This document shows positions 1 to 8,971 of a stretch of DNA of 64,000 bases, piece by piece. A program made the position numbers and the translations under genes. Numbering within the stretch: position 1 is the first letter of the stretch; every line of letters begins with the position of its first letter. The DNA is from MWBF01 sp040772005 (GTDB lineage Bacteria > Chloroflexota > Anaerolineae > CG2-30-64-16). The stretch spans positions 186,001 through 250,000 of the forward strand of contig JAXGYZ010000003.1 in NCBI GenBank assembly GCA_040772005.1, written 5' to 3'. The notes beneath the pieces were generated by a model. It saw only the letters and a program-made list of their open reading frames with translations, had not been told where the DNA came from and searched no databases.

Positions 1-92
1 CATAGCGATCACGGTATTCGCGTATTCGGGGTCGCCATTCGATTATTCGCGATGGCCGCGGCCCCCTACAGAACATCAAGGGAGGCATTGCA

Positions 93-1481
93 ATGGGCAA
101 GGCAGTGAAGATCGGCATCATCGGCGCAGGCAGCGCGCAGTTCTCGCTCGGCCTGGTGAAGGACATCTGCCTGACGGAGAGCCTGCGGGGCAGCCACATC
201 ACTTTCATGGACATCGACCAGGACCGGCTGGACATCATCCACAAGCTGGGCACGAAGTATGCAGGCCAGCTCGGCGCGGACCTGACCTTCGAGGCGACAA
301 TGGACCGTGCGGCTGCACTGCAGGACGCGGACTTCGTAGTCAACACCGCGTATGTGCTGGGCCACATCGTCGAGGCCCAGATGCGCAACCTGGCCGGCGA
401 GAAGTACGGCTACTACCACTCCGGCGGCAGCTTCGGCTCGTACCACCAGCTCCAACTGATGCTCGACGTGGCGCGCGATATGGAGCGCATCTGCCCCGAC
501 GCCTGGCTGATCCAGTCGGGCAACCCGGTGTTCGACGGCTGCACCCTCATGACCCGCGAGACCGGCATCAAGGTCTGTGGCTTGTGTCACGGCCATTACG
601 GGTACGAGGAAATCGCCCGCACCATCGGCATCGATCCGGCGAAGGTCACGTGGCAGGCGCCCGGCGTCAACCACAACATCTGGCTGACCCACTTTATCTA
701 CGACGGTCAGGACGCCTACCCGCTGATCGACGAGTGGATTGCGACAAAGGGCGAGGAATACTGGCGCACGCACGTCGCGCAGCGCACCCACGACGCGCAG
801 ATGTCGCGCGGCGCGGTCCACCAGTACCACATGTTCGGGCTGTTCCCCATCGGCGACACCGTGCGCCACCGTTCCTGGTGGTGGTATCACACCGACATCG
901 ACACCAAGAAACGCTGGTTCGGGGAGCCGTGGGGCGGGCCGGACACGCACCTGGCGCGGCCCTACTTCGTCAAGCAGCTCGAGGAGCGTATCAAGGAGTA
1001 CCACCGCTGGGCAGTCGACCCCCAGGCGGACCTGACGCAGCTCGTCGGCACGCAGCGGACCCACGAGCAGCAGGTGCCGATCATGGACGGGCTGACCAAC
1101 AACAACGCGGGCTATTTCCAGGTCAACGTGCCCAACAACGGCGCGCTGCCGGGCATCCCGGACAACGTCGTGGTCGAGGTGCCCGCGATCGTGGACCAGC
1201 GCGGCATCCAGCCGCTGCGGATGAAGCCGCTGCCGCCGAAGATCATGCTTGAATGCATCCTGCCCGACTGGCTGGATATGGAGCGCGAGCTGCTCGCCTT
1301 CAAGACCGGCGACCGATCCATGCAGTTGTTCGACGTGTTGGGCAACCACCAGACGCGCAACTACGATGCGGCCCAGGCGCTGCTGGAAGAGCTGATCCAC
1401 CTGGCGGAGGTCGCGGAGGTCGAGGACTGGGAGCAGATGGCGCGGGTGCAGGATCGTTACCGCTATCCCATGCCGCTGTGA
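93..1481 (+). CDS. Glycoside hydrolase family 4 (NAD-dependent) protein
   Basis: This 462-residue protein fits family 4 glycosidases, which hydrolyse alpha- or beta-linked glycosides or galacturonides by NAD+ and metal-dependent redox chemistry in the cytoplasm. The N-terminus carries the dinucleotide motif GAGSAQF (residues 11-17). SGNPV (142-146) is typical of the family. Cys165 in GLCHGH and His194 in GVNHN match the metal ligands. A GGGAGG ribosome site at 79-84 supports the ATG. It heads a uronate and saccharide gene run, so an alpha-galacturonidase or alpha-glucuronidase role is plausible, but the substrate cannot be read from sequence. Confidence 0.88.
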   Translation: MGKAVKIGIIGAGSAQFSLGLVKDICLTESLRGSHITFMDIDQDRLDIIHKLGTKYAGQLGADLTFEATMDRAAALQDADFVVNTAYVLGHIVEAQMRNLAGEKYGYYHSGGSFGSYHQLQLMLDVARDMERICPDAWLIQSGNPVFDGCTLMTRETGIKVCGLCHGHYGYEEIARTIGIDPAKVTWQAPGVNHNIWLTHFIYDGQDAYPLIDEWIATKGEEYWRTHVAQRTHDAQMSRGAVHQYHMFGLFPIGDTVRHRSWWWYHTDIDTKKRWFGEPWGGPDTHLARPYFVKQLEERIKEYHRWAVDPQADLTQLVGTQRTHEQQVPIMDGLTNNNAGYFQVNVPNNGALPGIPDNVVVEVPAIVDQRGIQPLRMKPLPPKIMLECILPDWLDMERELLAFKTGDRSMQLFDVLGNHQTRNYDAAQALLEELIHLAEVAEVEDWEQMARVQDRYRYPMPL

Positions 1482-1493
1482 GATGGGCCATCC

Positions 1494-1621
1494 AGGCATC
1501 CTGAGCGGCGGCCTGGCAGGGCTGAAGTCGAAGGATGTGTGCATCCGCTGTGTCTGGCGCAGGCATCCTGAGCGGAGCGACCGGCCAAGCATAGCTTGGC
1601 TGGGGAGCGAAGTCGAAGGAT
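1494..1621. repeat. Dispersed palindromic element, two copies
   Basis: Two related units lie between the GH4 and HAD genes, at 1494-1536 and 1561-1621. Each starts AGGCATCCTGAGCGG and ends GAAGTCGAAGGAT. The two ends are partly complementary, and the second unit contains a small hairpin CCAAGCATAGCTTGG. Elements of this sort are common dispersed intergenic repeats in many bacteria. No gene is seen here. Confidence 0.6.
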
Positions 1622-1640
1622 ACGGCCCGTGAGAGGTGCG

Positions 1641-2168
1641 ATGCGATTACGCGCGCTGCTGTTCGACCTCGGTGACACGATCATGGTCGAGGAAACCGAG
1701 GTCAAGGATCCGGACGAAACCACGCTGCGGGCCGAACTGGTGCCCGGCATGGCGGAGGTCCTGCACGCGCTCCGAGCTGACGGTCACCGGCTCGCGCTGG
1801 TGGCCGACAGCCGGCCGGAGACCCCGCCGAACGTGCTCCGCCAGCACGGGCTGTGCGCCCTGTTCGAGTACCTGGCTATCTCGGAAATCATCGGCGCGAC
1901 CAAGCCGGACCCGCGCATCTTCCGCGCGGCGCTCGACGCGCTGGGCATCCCGAAGGCGGACTACGGCCGGGTGGTCATGGTGGGCAACAACCTGGAGCGC
2001 GACGTCGCCGGGGCCAACCGGCTCGGCCTGATCCCGGTGTTCTATCATCTCAACGAACGGCGGCGCACGCAGCCGCTCACGCCCGACGAGATGCCGCAGT
2101 ACACGGTCACGACTCCAGGGGAACTGTACGACCTGGTGCGGCGGCTGGAGAAGGAGCCTGCAACATGA
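1641..2168 (+). CDS. HAD-superfamily hydrolase
   Basis: This 175-residue protein is a small haloacid dehalogenase-type phosphatase. Motif I is FDLGDT (Asp9, with the second acidic residue at 12). The conserved lysine lies in GATKPDP. Motif IV is GNNLERDVAGA with its paired acidic residues. The ATG at 1641 is chosen over an upstream ATG at 1596 because motif I normally begins within about ten residues of the start and a GAGAGG site precedes it. It overlaps the next gene by ATGA. The likely role is dephosphorylation of a sugar phosphate in this pathway; the substrate is unknown. Confidence 0.8.
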   Translation: MRLRALLFDLGDTIMVEETEVKDPDETTLRAELVPGMAEVLHALRADGHRLALVADSRPETPPNVLRQHGLCALFEYLAISEIIGATKPDPRIFRAALDALGIPKADYGRVVMVGNNLERDVAGANRLGLIPVFYHLNERRRTQPLTPDEMPQYTVTTPGELYDLVRRLEKEPAT

Positions 2169-2479
2169 GCTTTGTGATACGCCAGACGAAGGGCATCGAC
2201 AAGTGCCTGGCCGAGGCGGGGCTGGACCCCGAGCGGCTGCGCATGCACGTCTCGGAGATCGCGCCGGGCACGCGCGCCCACGCGCCGCACGTGCATGACG
2301 CGGTCGAGGCGTTCTACGTGCTGGAAGGGCAGGGCACGATCGAGGTCGGGGACGAACGATATGCGGTCGGCCCGAACGAGGTCGTCATCCTCGATGCGCG
2401 CGTCCCGCACGGCCTGGAGAACACCGGCACGACGCCCATGCGCTATCTGGTTGTCATAACGGCGAATCTGCCTTCGTAG
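2165..2479 (+). CDS. Small cupin-domain protein
   Basis: This 104-residue single-domain cupin overlaps the end of the HAD gene (ATGA). It has the first cupin motif with histidines in HAPHVHDAVEAFYVLEG and the second motif around VPHGLENTG, so it probably binds a divalent metal. Small cupins near sugar-acid genes often act as isomerases, lyases or sugar-binding proteins. Nothing here fixes the reaction. Translational coupling places it in the same operon as the GH4 and GH105 genes. Confidence 0.75.
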   Translation: MSFVIRQTKGIDKCLAEAGLDPERLRMHVSEIAPGTRAHAPHVHDAVEAFYVLEGQGTIEVGDERYAVGPNEVVILDARVPHGLENTGTTPMRYLVVITANLPS

Positions 2480-2511
2480 CGGACTTTCCGACCGCCGAGC
2501 GGAGGTGGAAC

Positions 2512-3627
2512 GTGCGACCTTTAGCAGACGATGTGCCCGCCGATAGCGCGCTCTGGTCGGTGCGCATGGCCGATGCCACGCTGGCGCGCTACCCTGTCTC
2601 CCGCATGCGCTGGCACTACGAGGACGGTTTCCTCATGCACGCGGTCGCGCAGGTGGCGCAGCGGACGGGGCAGCCGTGCTATGGGCAGGCGGTCAGGGAG
2701 TACGTGGACCGTTTCGTGCAAGGCGACGGCAGCATCGCGACTTACTGGCTGGCAGACTACAACCTCGACCAGATTGCGCCCGGCCGGCTGCTCTTCCCGC
2801 TGCACGAGGCCGGCGGCGACGCGCGTTTCGGGCAGGCGATTGCGCTCCTGCGCGAGCAGCTTGCGCGGCAGCCTCGCACGCGCGCGGGCGGCTTCTGGCA
2901 CAAGCTCATCTATCCGTACCAGATGTGGCTCGACGGCATCTACATGGCCGGGCCGTTCTATGCGCAGTATGCGGCCGCCTTCGGAGACGTTGCGGCCTTC
3001 GATGACGCGGTCCACCAGATCGTGACGCTGGAGCAGCATGCGCGCGATCCCGAGACGGGTCTGCTGTATCACGCGTGGGATGAGAGCTGCCAGCAGCGTT
3101 GGGCCGCGCCGGGGACGGGCTGTTCGCCGCACTTCTGGGGCCGCGCGATCGGCTGGTTCGGGATGGGCATCGTGGAGGTGCTGGACGTACTGCCGCCTGA
3201 CCACCCGCAACGGCCCGTGCTGATCGGCATCCTCCAGCGCGCACTCGCCGCGGTGTACGCGGTGCGGGACCCCGACTGCGGCTTGTGGCGGCAGGTGCTG
3301 GACCAGGGCGGCCGGGCCGGCAATTACCTGGAGGCCTCGGCCGCGTGCATGTACATCTACACGATGGCGAAGGGCGTCCGCCAGGGCTACCTGCCTGCCG
3401 ACTGGCTGGCCGTGGCCCGCGTGAGCTTCGACCAGGTGCTCGCGCACTTCATCCATGTGGACCCGGCCGGCCACGTCAGCCTGCACTGGACGTGCGGCGC
3501 GGCGGGGCTGGGCGGCACGCCATATCGCGATGGCAGCTACGAGTACTACGTGACCGAACGAGTGGTGACGAACGATCCCAAGGGCATCGCGGCCTTCATC
3601 CTGGCCGCGCTGGAACTGGGACGCTGA
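2512..3627 (+). CDS. GH105/GH88 unsaturated uronyl hydrolase
   Basis: This 371-residue protein matches family 105 (YteR/YesR) unsaturated rhamnogalacturonyl hydrolases. These remove the delta-4,5-unsaturated uronate from the non-reducing end of pectin fragments after polysaccharide lyase cleavage. The (alpha/alpha)6 barrel motifs are visible: MRWHYEDGF near residue 33 and MWLDGIYMAGPF with the general acid/base Asp141. HFWGRAIGWFGMG and DGSYEYY follow. The start is GTG at 2512 with GGAGG at 2501. There is no signal peptide, so it acts on imported oligosaccharides. Its unsaturated product would feed the isomerase and KduD downstream. Confidence 0.88.
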   Translation: MRPLADDVPADSALWSVRMADATLARYPVSRMRWHYEDGFLMHAVAQVAQRTGQPCYGQAVREYVDRFVQGDGSIATYWLADYNLDQIAPGRLLFPLHEAGGDARFGQAIALLREQLARQPRTRAGGFWHKLIYPYQMWLDGIYMAGPFYAQYAAAFGDVAAFDDAVHQIVTLEQHARDPETGLLYHAWDESCQQRWAAPGTGCSPHFWGRAIGWFGMGIVEVLDVLPPDHPQRPVLIGILQRALAAVYAVRDPDCGLWRQVLDQGGRAGNYLEASAACMYIYTMAKGVRQGYLPADWLAVARVSFDQVLAHFIHVDPAGHVSLHWTCGAAGLGGTPYRDGSYEYYVTERVVTNDPKGIAAFILAALELGR

Positions 3628-3647
3628 AACGACATCGAGGAGGCAAC

Positions 3648-4463
3648 ATGACCTATTTTACAGCCGTGCCCGCGCATGAGGGCATCAACCATCTGCCGGC
3701 GAACCCGTGCAAGCTGCTGGACTTCCAGTTGCTGATCCTGCCGGCCGGGCAGAGCTACAGCGCCGCAACCGGCGACCGCGAGGTGCTGGCGGTCATTCTC
3801 GGCGGCAAGGGCACGTTCCGAGTCGGGGGCCAGGAGTTTGCCAATGTCGGCGGCCGGCCCAACGTCTTTGCGGGCAAGCCGCACGCGGTCTACATGCCGT
3901 GCGGCGCGGACTTCACCGTCACTGCGCAGGGCCGGCTGGAGGTGGGGCTTTGCAGTGCGCCCAGCGAGCTGGCGACTGCACCCTATGTCATCAGCCCGGA
4001 GCAGGTCACGAGCGGGATGTGGGGCGCGGCAAACTTCTCGCGCAATTTCCATCAGATTCTCACGCTGGCGGGCCAGCCCAACCTTCCAGCGCGGCGGCTC
4101 ATCGTGGGCGAGACCTACACCCCGTCGGGCAACTGGAGCACCTATCCGCCGCACAAGCACGAGGTCGATGACCTGCCGCGCGAGGCGTATCACGAGGAGA
4201 TGTACTTCTTCAAGGTGACGCCGGCGGACGGGTTCGGCATGGTGCGCTACTACAACGACGAGGTCGACACGGGCTACATCGTCAAGGACAACACCATCCT
4301 GATGGCCCCGAACGGCTATCACACGACCAACAGCGCGCCCGGCTACCAGAGCTACTTCCTCTGGATGCTGGCGGGCAACCAGCGCGTGCAGGCGACGGTG
4401 GACGATCCTGCGCTGGGCTGGGTCTCGCGCACAGTGCCGATGCTGAAGGCGTTGGGGCACTAA
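3648..4463 (+). CDS. IolB/KduI-superfamily uronate isomerase
   Basis: This 271-residue bicupin resembles 5-deoxy-glucuronate isomerase (IolB). The C-terminal half has EEMYFFKVTPADGFG and the metal-ligand region PHKHEVDDLPREAYHEE, which are characteristic. IolB works in myo-inositol breakdown, while the related KduI converts 5-keto-4-deoxyuronate in pectin breakdown. No other inositol gene is nearby, and the neighbours are GH105 and KduD. I infer that this protein fills the KduI step or a related uronate isomerisation. An AGGAGG site precedes the ATG at 3648. Confidence 0.78.
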   Translation: MTYFTAVPAHEGINHLPANPCKLLDFQLLILPAGQSYSAATGDREVLAVILGGKGTFRVGGQEFANVGGRPNVFAGKPHAVYMPCGADFTVTAQGRLEVGLCSAPSELATAPYVISPEQVTSGMWGAANFSRNFHQILTLAGQPNLPARRLIVGETYTPSGNWSTYPPHKHEVDDLPREAYHEEMYFFKVTPADGFGMVRYYNDEVDTGYIVKDNTILMAPNGYHTTNSAPGYQSYFLWMLAGNQRVQATVDDPALGWVSRTVPMLKALGH

Positions 4464-4498
4464 ACCGATTCTGGAATGAGTACCGCGGTCAGAACTGA

Positions 4499-4552
4499 GA
4501 CAGGATTGACAGGATTGACGGGATTACTCCTGTAAATCCTGTCAATCCTGTC
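4499..4552. repeat. Inverted repeat, possible terminator
   Basis: A perfect 18-base inverted repeat has arms GACAGGATTGACAGGATT (4499-4516) and its complement (4535-4552) around an 18-base centre. It lies 35 bases after the IolB-like gene. Similar CAGGATT repeats are dispersed in many bacterial genomes. It could end transcription of the upstream genes, but there is no run of T. Confidence 0.65.
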
Positions 4553-4603
4553 CAGAGTCGCCTCTGGTTTTCACATTGAACTGAGTATAGGGGTGACGCT
4601 CGC

Positions 4604-4691
4604 GGAGTCGAGGCTCTAGCCGGTGGGCGTGCCTGCACGCCTGGGGCATGTACCCACACAACCCAACCTAACCGGCTGAAGCCTCGACTCC
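4604..4691. repeat. Dispersed inverted-repeat element (copy 1 of 2)
   Basis: An 88-base element has terminal arms GGAGTCGAGGCTCTAGCCGG and CCGGCTGAAGCCTCGACTCC and a centre containing GTACCCACACA. A second copy lies at 26405-26474 with perfect arms. No coding capacity is seen. The organisation resembles a miniature inverted-repeat element, though no target duplication is obvious. Confidence 0.65.
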
Positions 4692-4740
4692 AGTCTGCCG
4701 CATGGCGGTTGATCTGGCATCGCCAGAGGGGTGAGGAAAC

Positions 4741-5505
4741 ATGCAAGATCTCTTTCGGCTCGATGGCCGCGTCGCGCTGGTGACGGGCGCATCGCAGGGG
4801 TTGGGGCAGGGGATGGCGCTGGCGCTCGCCAGGGCGGGGGCGGACATCGCCGGGCTGGACCGCTGCACCAGCGACGCGACGGCAGAACAGGTGCAGGCAG
4901 TGGGCCGCCGCTACATGCAGGTCTGCTGCGACCTGCTGGACGCGTCCGTCGCGGACCTGCAGGCCGTCGTCGGCCAGGTCGTGGCCGAGCTGGGGCGGCT
5001 GGATATCCTGGTCAATAACGCGGGCATCATCCGCCGCGGCCCCGCGCTGGATTTCAGCGAGGCCGACTGGGACGATGTGCTGCAAATCAACCTGAAGGCG
5101 GTCTTTTTCCTCGCGCAGGCCGCCGCGCGTGCGATGGTGGCCCAGGGCTCGGGCGGGAAGATCATCAACATTGCGTCGATGCTCTCGTTCCAGGGCGGCA
5201 TCAACGTCGTGTCCTACACCGCGGCCAAGAGCGGCGTGGCGGGGGTGACGCACGCGCTCGCCAACGAATGGGCGAAGCACGGCATCAACGTCAACGCGAT
5301 CGCGCCGGGCTACATGGCGACGGACAACACCGCGCCGCTGCGCGCCGACCCGGTGCGCACTGCGGCCATCCTGGAGCGCATCCCGCTGGGGCGCTGGGGC
5401 ACCCCGGCTGACCTGGACGGCGTGGTGGTGTTCCTGGCGTCGGCCGCGTCGGACTATATGTGCGGTGCGATCGTACCTGTGGACGGCGGCTGGCTGGCGC
5501 GGTAG
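4741..5505 (+). CDS. kduD: KduD-type short-chain dehydrogenase (2-deoxy-D-gluconate/2-keto-3-deoxyuronate 3-dehydrogenase)
   Basis: This 254-residue classical SDR has the nucleotide motif TGASQGLG (15-22), NNAG (92-95) and the catalytic set Ser146, Tyr159 and Lys163. The IIRRGPALDFSEADWDDV stretch is typical of KduD, which interconverts 2,5-diketo-3-deoxygluconate and 2-keto-3-deoxygluconate with NAD(H) during pectin and uronate degradation. It follows GH105 and the isomerase, which supports the assignment. It is separated from them by 277 bases of repeats, so it may have its own promoter. Confidence 0.82.
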   Translation: MQDLFRLDGRVALVTGASQGLGQGMALALARAGADIAGLDRCTSDATAEQVQAVGRRYMQVCCDLLDASVADLQAVVGQVVAELGRLDILVNNAGIIRRGPALDFSEADWDDVLQINLKAVFFLAQAAARAMVAQGSGGKIINIASMLSFQGGINVVSYTAAKSGVAGVTHALANEWAKHGINVNAIAPGYMATDNTAPLRADPVRTAAILERIPLGRWGTPADLDGVVVFLASAASDYMCGAIVPVDGGWLAR

Positions 5506-5550
5506 GAATCGGCGCGATAGCGGGCAGCCGACCGGCTGCTATTCGCCCGT

Positions 5551-5976
5551 TCAGCCACAGGGTGCGGCGGCGCGGCGCGCGGTCTCCAGTTCCGGGTCAT
5601 CCACGGTCCACGCACCGTTGAAGACGCCGAAGACGCGGCCATCCACCGAGAAGCCCCTGACCGGTGTCCACGTAAACCCCTGGCGCGCGAGCTTGATGTC
5701 CGCGGTGTAGACCGTATCGGCGGGCGCGGGGGACACTGTACCGTAGTCGGGGTCAGCCGCAAAGCGTGCGACCACCCGCACGGTGGCGGCAGCCGGGCCC
5801 CGCCGCGTGACCGAGAGTCGTACGTCGCGCGGGGCGCGCTGGCCAGGGTAGGCCGCGGCCAGGTAGCCGCCGACCGTACGGACAGGCGCAAGATAGCAGA
5901 GCCAGCCCGCACCCACCACCAGCGCCAGCGCGGCCGCCAGGCCCAACAACAAACCGCCCCTGTGCCAATGGTGCAT
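5551..5976 (-). CDS. Membrane-anchored hypothetical protein
   Basis: This 141-residue protein has an N-terminal hydrophobic segment (about residues 8-31), probably a signal anchor, followed by a soluble extracytoplasmic part. I do not recognise a family. It could form an NTF2-like or beta-rich fold (WTPVRGFSVDGRVFGVFNGAWTVDD), but this is a guess. It lies downstream of and on the same strand as the URO-D-family gene. The frame stays open upstream into that gene, but the ATG at 5976 is placed just before the hydrophobic segment. Confidence 0.6.
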   Translation of the reverse strand: MHHWHRGGLLLGLAAALALVVGAGWLCYLAPVRTVGGYLAAAYPGQRAPRDVRLSVTRRGPAAATVRVVARFAADPDYGTVSPAPADTVYTADIKLARQGFTWTPVRGFSVDGRVFGVFNGAWTVDDPELETARRAAAPCG

Positions 5977-6008
5977 GGGAAGGCTGTGTGTAGAGGCCGT
6001 GCCAGGCT

Positions 6009-7148
6009 TTACCGGATATCGGGTGTGGGATAACACCCGTAACGCTCCACCAGTTCGACCACCCGCGCGACGCGGCGGCGCTGGCCGTCCGGCGGCACCT
6101 GGTCGGCGACGCCCAGGACAAACCGTGGCTCGGTCACCATGAGCGCCAGCATCTCGCGGACATGGCGCTCGAACTCCTCGTCGCTGATGAGGTCGGTGAA
6201 GTAGATGCCCGGCAGCCCACCCCACAGGATGCATGGCGGCACGCCGGGCTCCTGCACCGGCTCCACCCGCTCGACCATCTCAGCCAGCGTGATGTCGCCG
6301 ACGGGCTTCGGCGTCACGGCCTCGATGACGCGGAAGCCCGTGCTTGCCAGCTCGCGAATCAGCCCTCGCGTCGTGCCGTCCAGGTGGACGAACGAGAACT
6401 TGCCCGCCTCGCGGATGCGCCGGTTCCACTTCTCCTCGTAGCCGCGCACGTAACGCTCGAAGAACCGCTTACCCACCACCTCGGAGGACAGATTCTCAGG
6501 GATCATCAGGCACTCGGCGGGTGAGGCGAGCGCAATTTCCGCGGCCTCGTTCGATTTCTGCTCGATCAGCGCCAGCGTCGCCTCGAACTCGTCGCGCGCG
6601 TCCATGTACAGGCCGATGACACTCTCGATGCCGGCCAACAGCACGGTCATTTGCATGAACGGGGTCTTGGGCAGGTAACACAGCACGACGCCGAGGTCCT
6701 GCACTAGCGGGTGCCGCCGCGCGGCTTCCGCATAATCCGGCTCGAAGGTCGCATGCTCGAAGATGTAGCACAGGACGGCCAGGTCCTCCCGCGTCTTGAC
6801 GAGCCGCTGCGTGTAGGCGTGCGTGTACGATTCCGGCAGGTAGACTTGCACCTCCGTGATCGAGCCGGCCGGCGTGTGATACGTCCGCCGGAATTCACGG
6901 CCCTCATGCTGCTCTTCGATCCGCACGGAGCCGTCCAGCACGCGACGGAACGGCTCGTAGCCCTGGAGGTAAAAGCCGACGCCCAGCTCGCGGTGCCAGT
7001 CGTAGTACGCGGGACTGCGTTGGAAGCCGGGCGGCACTTCCCCGCGCACCTCCAGTGCGTGCGCCCAGTAGGTCAGGTCGCCCAGCCATGGCACGCGGTC
7101 CGGAGTGCGCCCCTGCAGGATGGTGAGGACTCGTTCGCGGTCGTTCAT
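6009..7148 (-). CDS. Uroporphyrinogen decarboxylase (URO-D) family protein
   Basis: This 379-residue protein has the URO-D/MtaA TIM-barrel fold signature: MNDRERVLTILQGRTPDRVPW at the N-terminus and FVHLDGTTRGL plus CILWGGLPG toward the C-terminus. Proteins of this branch are usually corrinoid-dependent methyltransferases or of unknown function, not haem enzymes. It is the last cytoplasmic enzyme of the ABC transporter run, eight bases after the permease gene. This suggests that the imported compound, or a methyl group on it, is its substrate. It is distinct from the two URO-D proteins of the corrinoid operon. Confidence 0.78.
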   Translation of the reverse strand: MNDRERVLTILQGRTPDRVPWLGDLTYWAHALEVRGEVPPGFQRSPAYYDWHRELGVGFYLQGYEPFRRVLDGSVRIEEQHEGREFRRTYHTPAGSITEVQVYLPESYTHAYTQRLVKTREDLAVLCYIFEHATFEPDYAEAARRHPLVQDLGVVLCYLPKTPFMQMTVLLAGIESVIGLYMDARDEFEATLALIEQKSNEAAEIALASPAECLMIPENLSSEVVGKRFFERYVRGYEEKWNRRIREAGKFSFVHLDGTTRGLIRELASTGFRVIEAVTPKPVGDITLAEMVERVEPVQEPGVPPCILWGGLPGIYFTDLISDEEFERHVREMLALMVTEPRFVLGVADQVPPDGQRRRVARVVELVERYGCYPTPDIR

Positions 7149-7156
7149 GCGCACCC

Positions 7157-8053
7157 TTACGCTTTCATGCCTGTGAGCGCGATGCCCTGGATGAAGTACT
7201 TCTGGGTCAGGAAGAAGACGACTAGGATGGGCGTGATCATCATCGTCGAGGCGGCCATCAGCAGGCCCCACATCGTGCGACGCTCGAACATGAACGCCTG
7301 CAGGCCCAGCGACAGGGTGTAGTTCTGCCGGTTGTTCAGGAAGATCAGCGGGCCGGTGAAGTCGTTCCAGGCGGCCATAAAGCTGAAGATGGCGACGGTC
7401 GCCAAGGCGGGCTTGGCCAGCGGCAGGATAATTGTCCACCAGATGTTCAGGCGGTTGGCCCCGTCCACAATCGCGGCCTCTTCGAGTTCCATCGGGATCG
7501 TCATGAAGAACTGGCGCAGCATGAAGATGTAGAATGGCGAGCCGAGCAGCGCCGGCACGGTCAACGGCAGGAATGTGTCGATCCAGTTGATCTTGGCGAA
7601 CAGGATGTAGAGCGGGACGAGCGTCACGATGCTCGGGATCATCATCTGGCTGACCATGACCATGAAGATCGTGTCGCGGCCCGGCGCACGCACGCGCGAA
7701 AAGCCGTACGCGGCTAGCGAACAGGTGACGACCGCGCCGAAAACCTGCGCGCTCGCGATGACCATCGTGTTAAGGAAGTACTTGTGCAGGGGCGCGTAGA
7801 TGAAGACCGCCGGGTAGTTATCCCAGATCATCGGATTCGGGATCCAGACGGGCGGCCAAGCGAAGATCTGCCGGTCGGCTTTGAGCGACGTACTGACCAT
7901 CCAGATGAAAGGCAGCGCGAACACGGCCGCACCGACAAGCAGCACGCCGTGGACGCCGAAGCGCCCGAACAACCAGCGAATCCGCTTGGCCCACGTCGTC
8001 CCATAATGGACCATCCTATCGCCCTGGCTGGACGTTTGAGGAGTGACAGTCAT
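7157..8053 (-). CDS. CUT1 sugar ABC transporter permease (MalG type)
   Basis: This 298-residue membrane protein has about six hydrophobic helices and the permease EAA loop ELEEAAIVDGANRLNIWWTIILPLAKPA, which contacts the ATPase. Family members pass oligosaccharides or sugar derivatives across the membrane. It is encoded three bases after its MalF-type partner and shares an operon with a solute-binding protein. No ATPase gene is present, so a shared MsmK-like subunit from elsewhere is presumed. Confidence 0.92.
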   Translation of the reverse strand: MTVTPQTSSQGDRMVHYGTTWAKRIRWLFGRFGVHGVLLVGAAVFALPFIWMVSTSLKADRQIFAWPPVWIPNPMIWDNYPAVFIYAPLHKYFLNTMVIASAQVFGAVVTCSLAAYGFSRVRAPGRDTIFMVMVSQMMIPSIVTLVPLYILFAKINWIDTFLPLTVPALLGSPFYIFMLRQFFMTIPMELEEAAIVDGANRLNIWWTIILPLAKPALATVAIFSFMAAWNDFTGPLIFLNNRQNYTLSLGLQAFMFERRTMWGLLMAASTMMITPILVVFFLTQKYFIQGIALTGMKA

Positions 8054-8056
8054 CGG

Positions 8057-8971
8057 TTACCTCCGCTCCGCTTCGTAGTAGACCCATCGGTTCGCCAGCC
8101 TAAACTGCGCGATGGTCAACGCCAGCACGATCAGGAACAGAATCCACGCCATCGCGGACGCGTAGCCCATGTCGAGGAAGGTGAATGCCCGGCGGTAGAG
8201 GTATAGCATATAGAACAGGGTGGATTCCGCAGGGCCGCCGCCGGTCATAATGTAGGCCGCAGTGAATACCTGGAACGAGCCGATGACGCCCAGAATCAGC
8301 ATGAAGAACAGCGTGGAGCTAAGCATCGGTAAGGTGATATGCCGGAAGCGCTGCAGCACGCTGGCACCATCGATCGCGGCAGCTTCATACAGGTGTTGCG
8401 GCACGCCCTGCAGGCCGGCGAGACAGATAATCATCGCGCTGCCCGTGCCCCAGAGGGCCATCAGAATGAGCGCGGGCTTCGACCACGTGAGCGAGGCCAG
8501 CCACAAGGGTCCTTTAATGCCGACGAGCCCCAGCAGCGAATTCAGCATGCCCCATTCCGGCTGGAGAATCCAAACCCATAGGATTGAGCTGGCGACCGCA
8601 GGCACGATAGACGGGATATAGTAGAGGGTCCGGTAAACCGGCATGGCCCCGACCTTTTGGTTGAGGAGGAGCGCCAGCCCCAAGGCAACGACCATGTGCA
8701 GCGGCACGTAAAACAGAACGTAATAGGCAGTGTTGCCCATGGACATACCGAAGCGCTCATCCGCGGTGAACAACTGGACGAAGTTGTCGATGCCGACCCA
8801 GCGCGGGGGGACGACAATCTCGTAGTCCATGAAGCTCAGAATCAGGGAAGCGATGACCGGGCCGATGACGAAAGCGAGGAAACCGATGCCCCAGGGGAGG
8901 ATAAACAGGTAACAACTGATGGCCTCACGTGTCGCCAAGCTCAGCTTGCGTCCTCGCAGCAGATCTATCAT
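8057..8971 (-). CDS. CUT1 sugar ABC transporter permease (MalF type)
   Basis: This 304-residue protein has six predicted membrane segments and the EAA loop HLYEAAAIDGASVLQRFRHITLPML. It is the first permease of the importer encoded at 7157-10512. The N-terminus has a positively charged stretch before helix 1 (YLFILPWGIGFLAFV). The substrate is not readable; the neighbouring uronate and glycosidase genes suggest an oligosaccharide or glycoside. Confidence 0.92.
   Translation of the reverse strand: MIDLLRGRKLSLATREAISCYLFILPWGIGFLAFVIGPVIASLILSFMDYEIVVPPRWVGIDNFVQLFTADERFGMSMGNTAYYVLFYVPLHMVVALGLALLLNQKVGAMPVYRTLYYIPSIVPAVASSILWVWILQPEWGMLNSLLGLVGIKGPLWLASLTWSKPALILMALWGTGSAMIICLAGLQGVPQHLYEAAAIDGASVLQRFRHITLPMLSSTLFFMLILGVIGSFQVFTAAYIMTGGGPAESTLFYMLYLYRRAFTFLDMGYASAMAWILFLIVLALTIAQFRLANRWVYYEAERR

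Noticed and set aside
66..1592. A 508-codon open frame antisense to the GH4 gene
   Set aside because: It is a GC-driven mirror of a strongly conserved gene on the other strand, has low-complexity composition and matches no family pattern. Similar long antisense frames at 2521-3486, 12284-13180 and 59908-62343 were dropped for the same reason.
3285..3647. Upstream extension of the IolB-like frame into the GH105 gene as a fusion
   Set aside because: The extra residues are an out-of-frame reading of GH105 with no domain; AGGAGG and the ATG at 3648 mark the true start.
7149..7439. Extension of the URO-D frame into the permease gene
   Set aside because: The added residues read the permease out of frame; the ATG at 7148 directly precedes the conserved family start.
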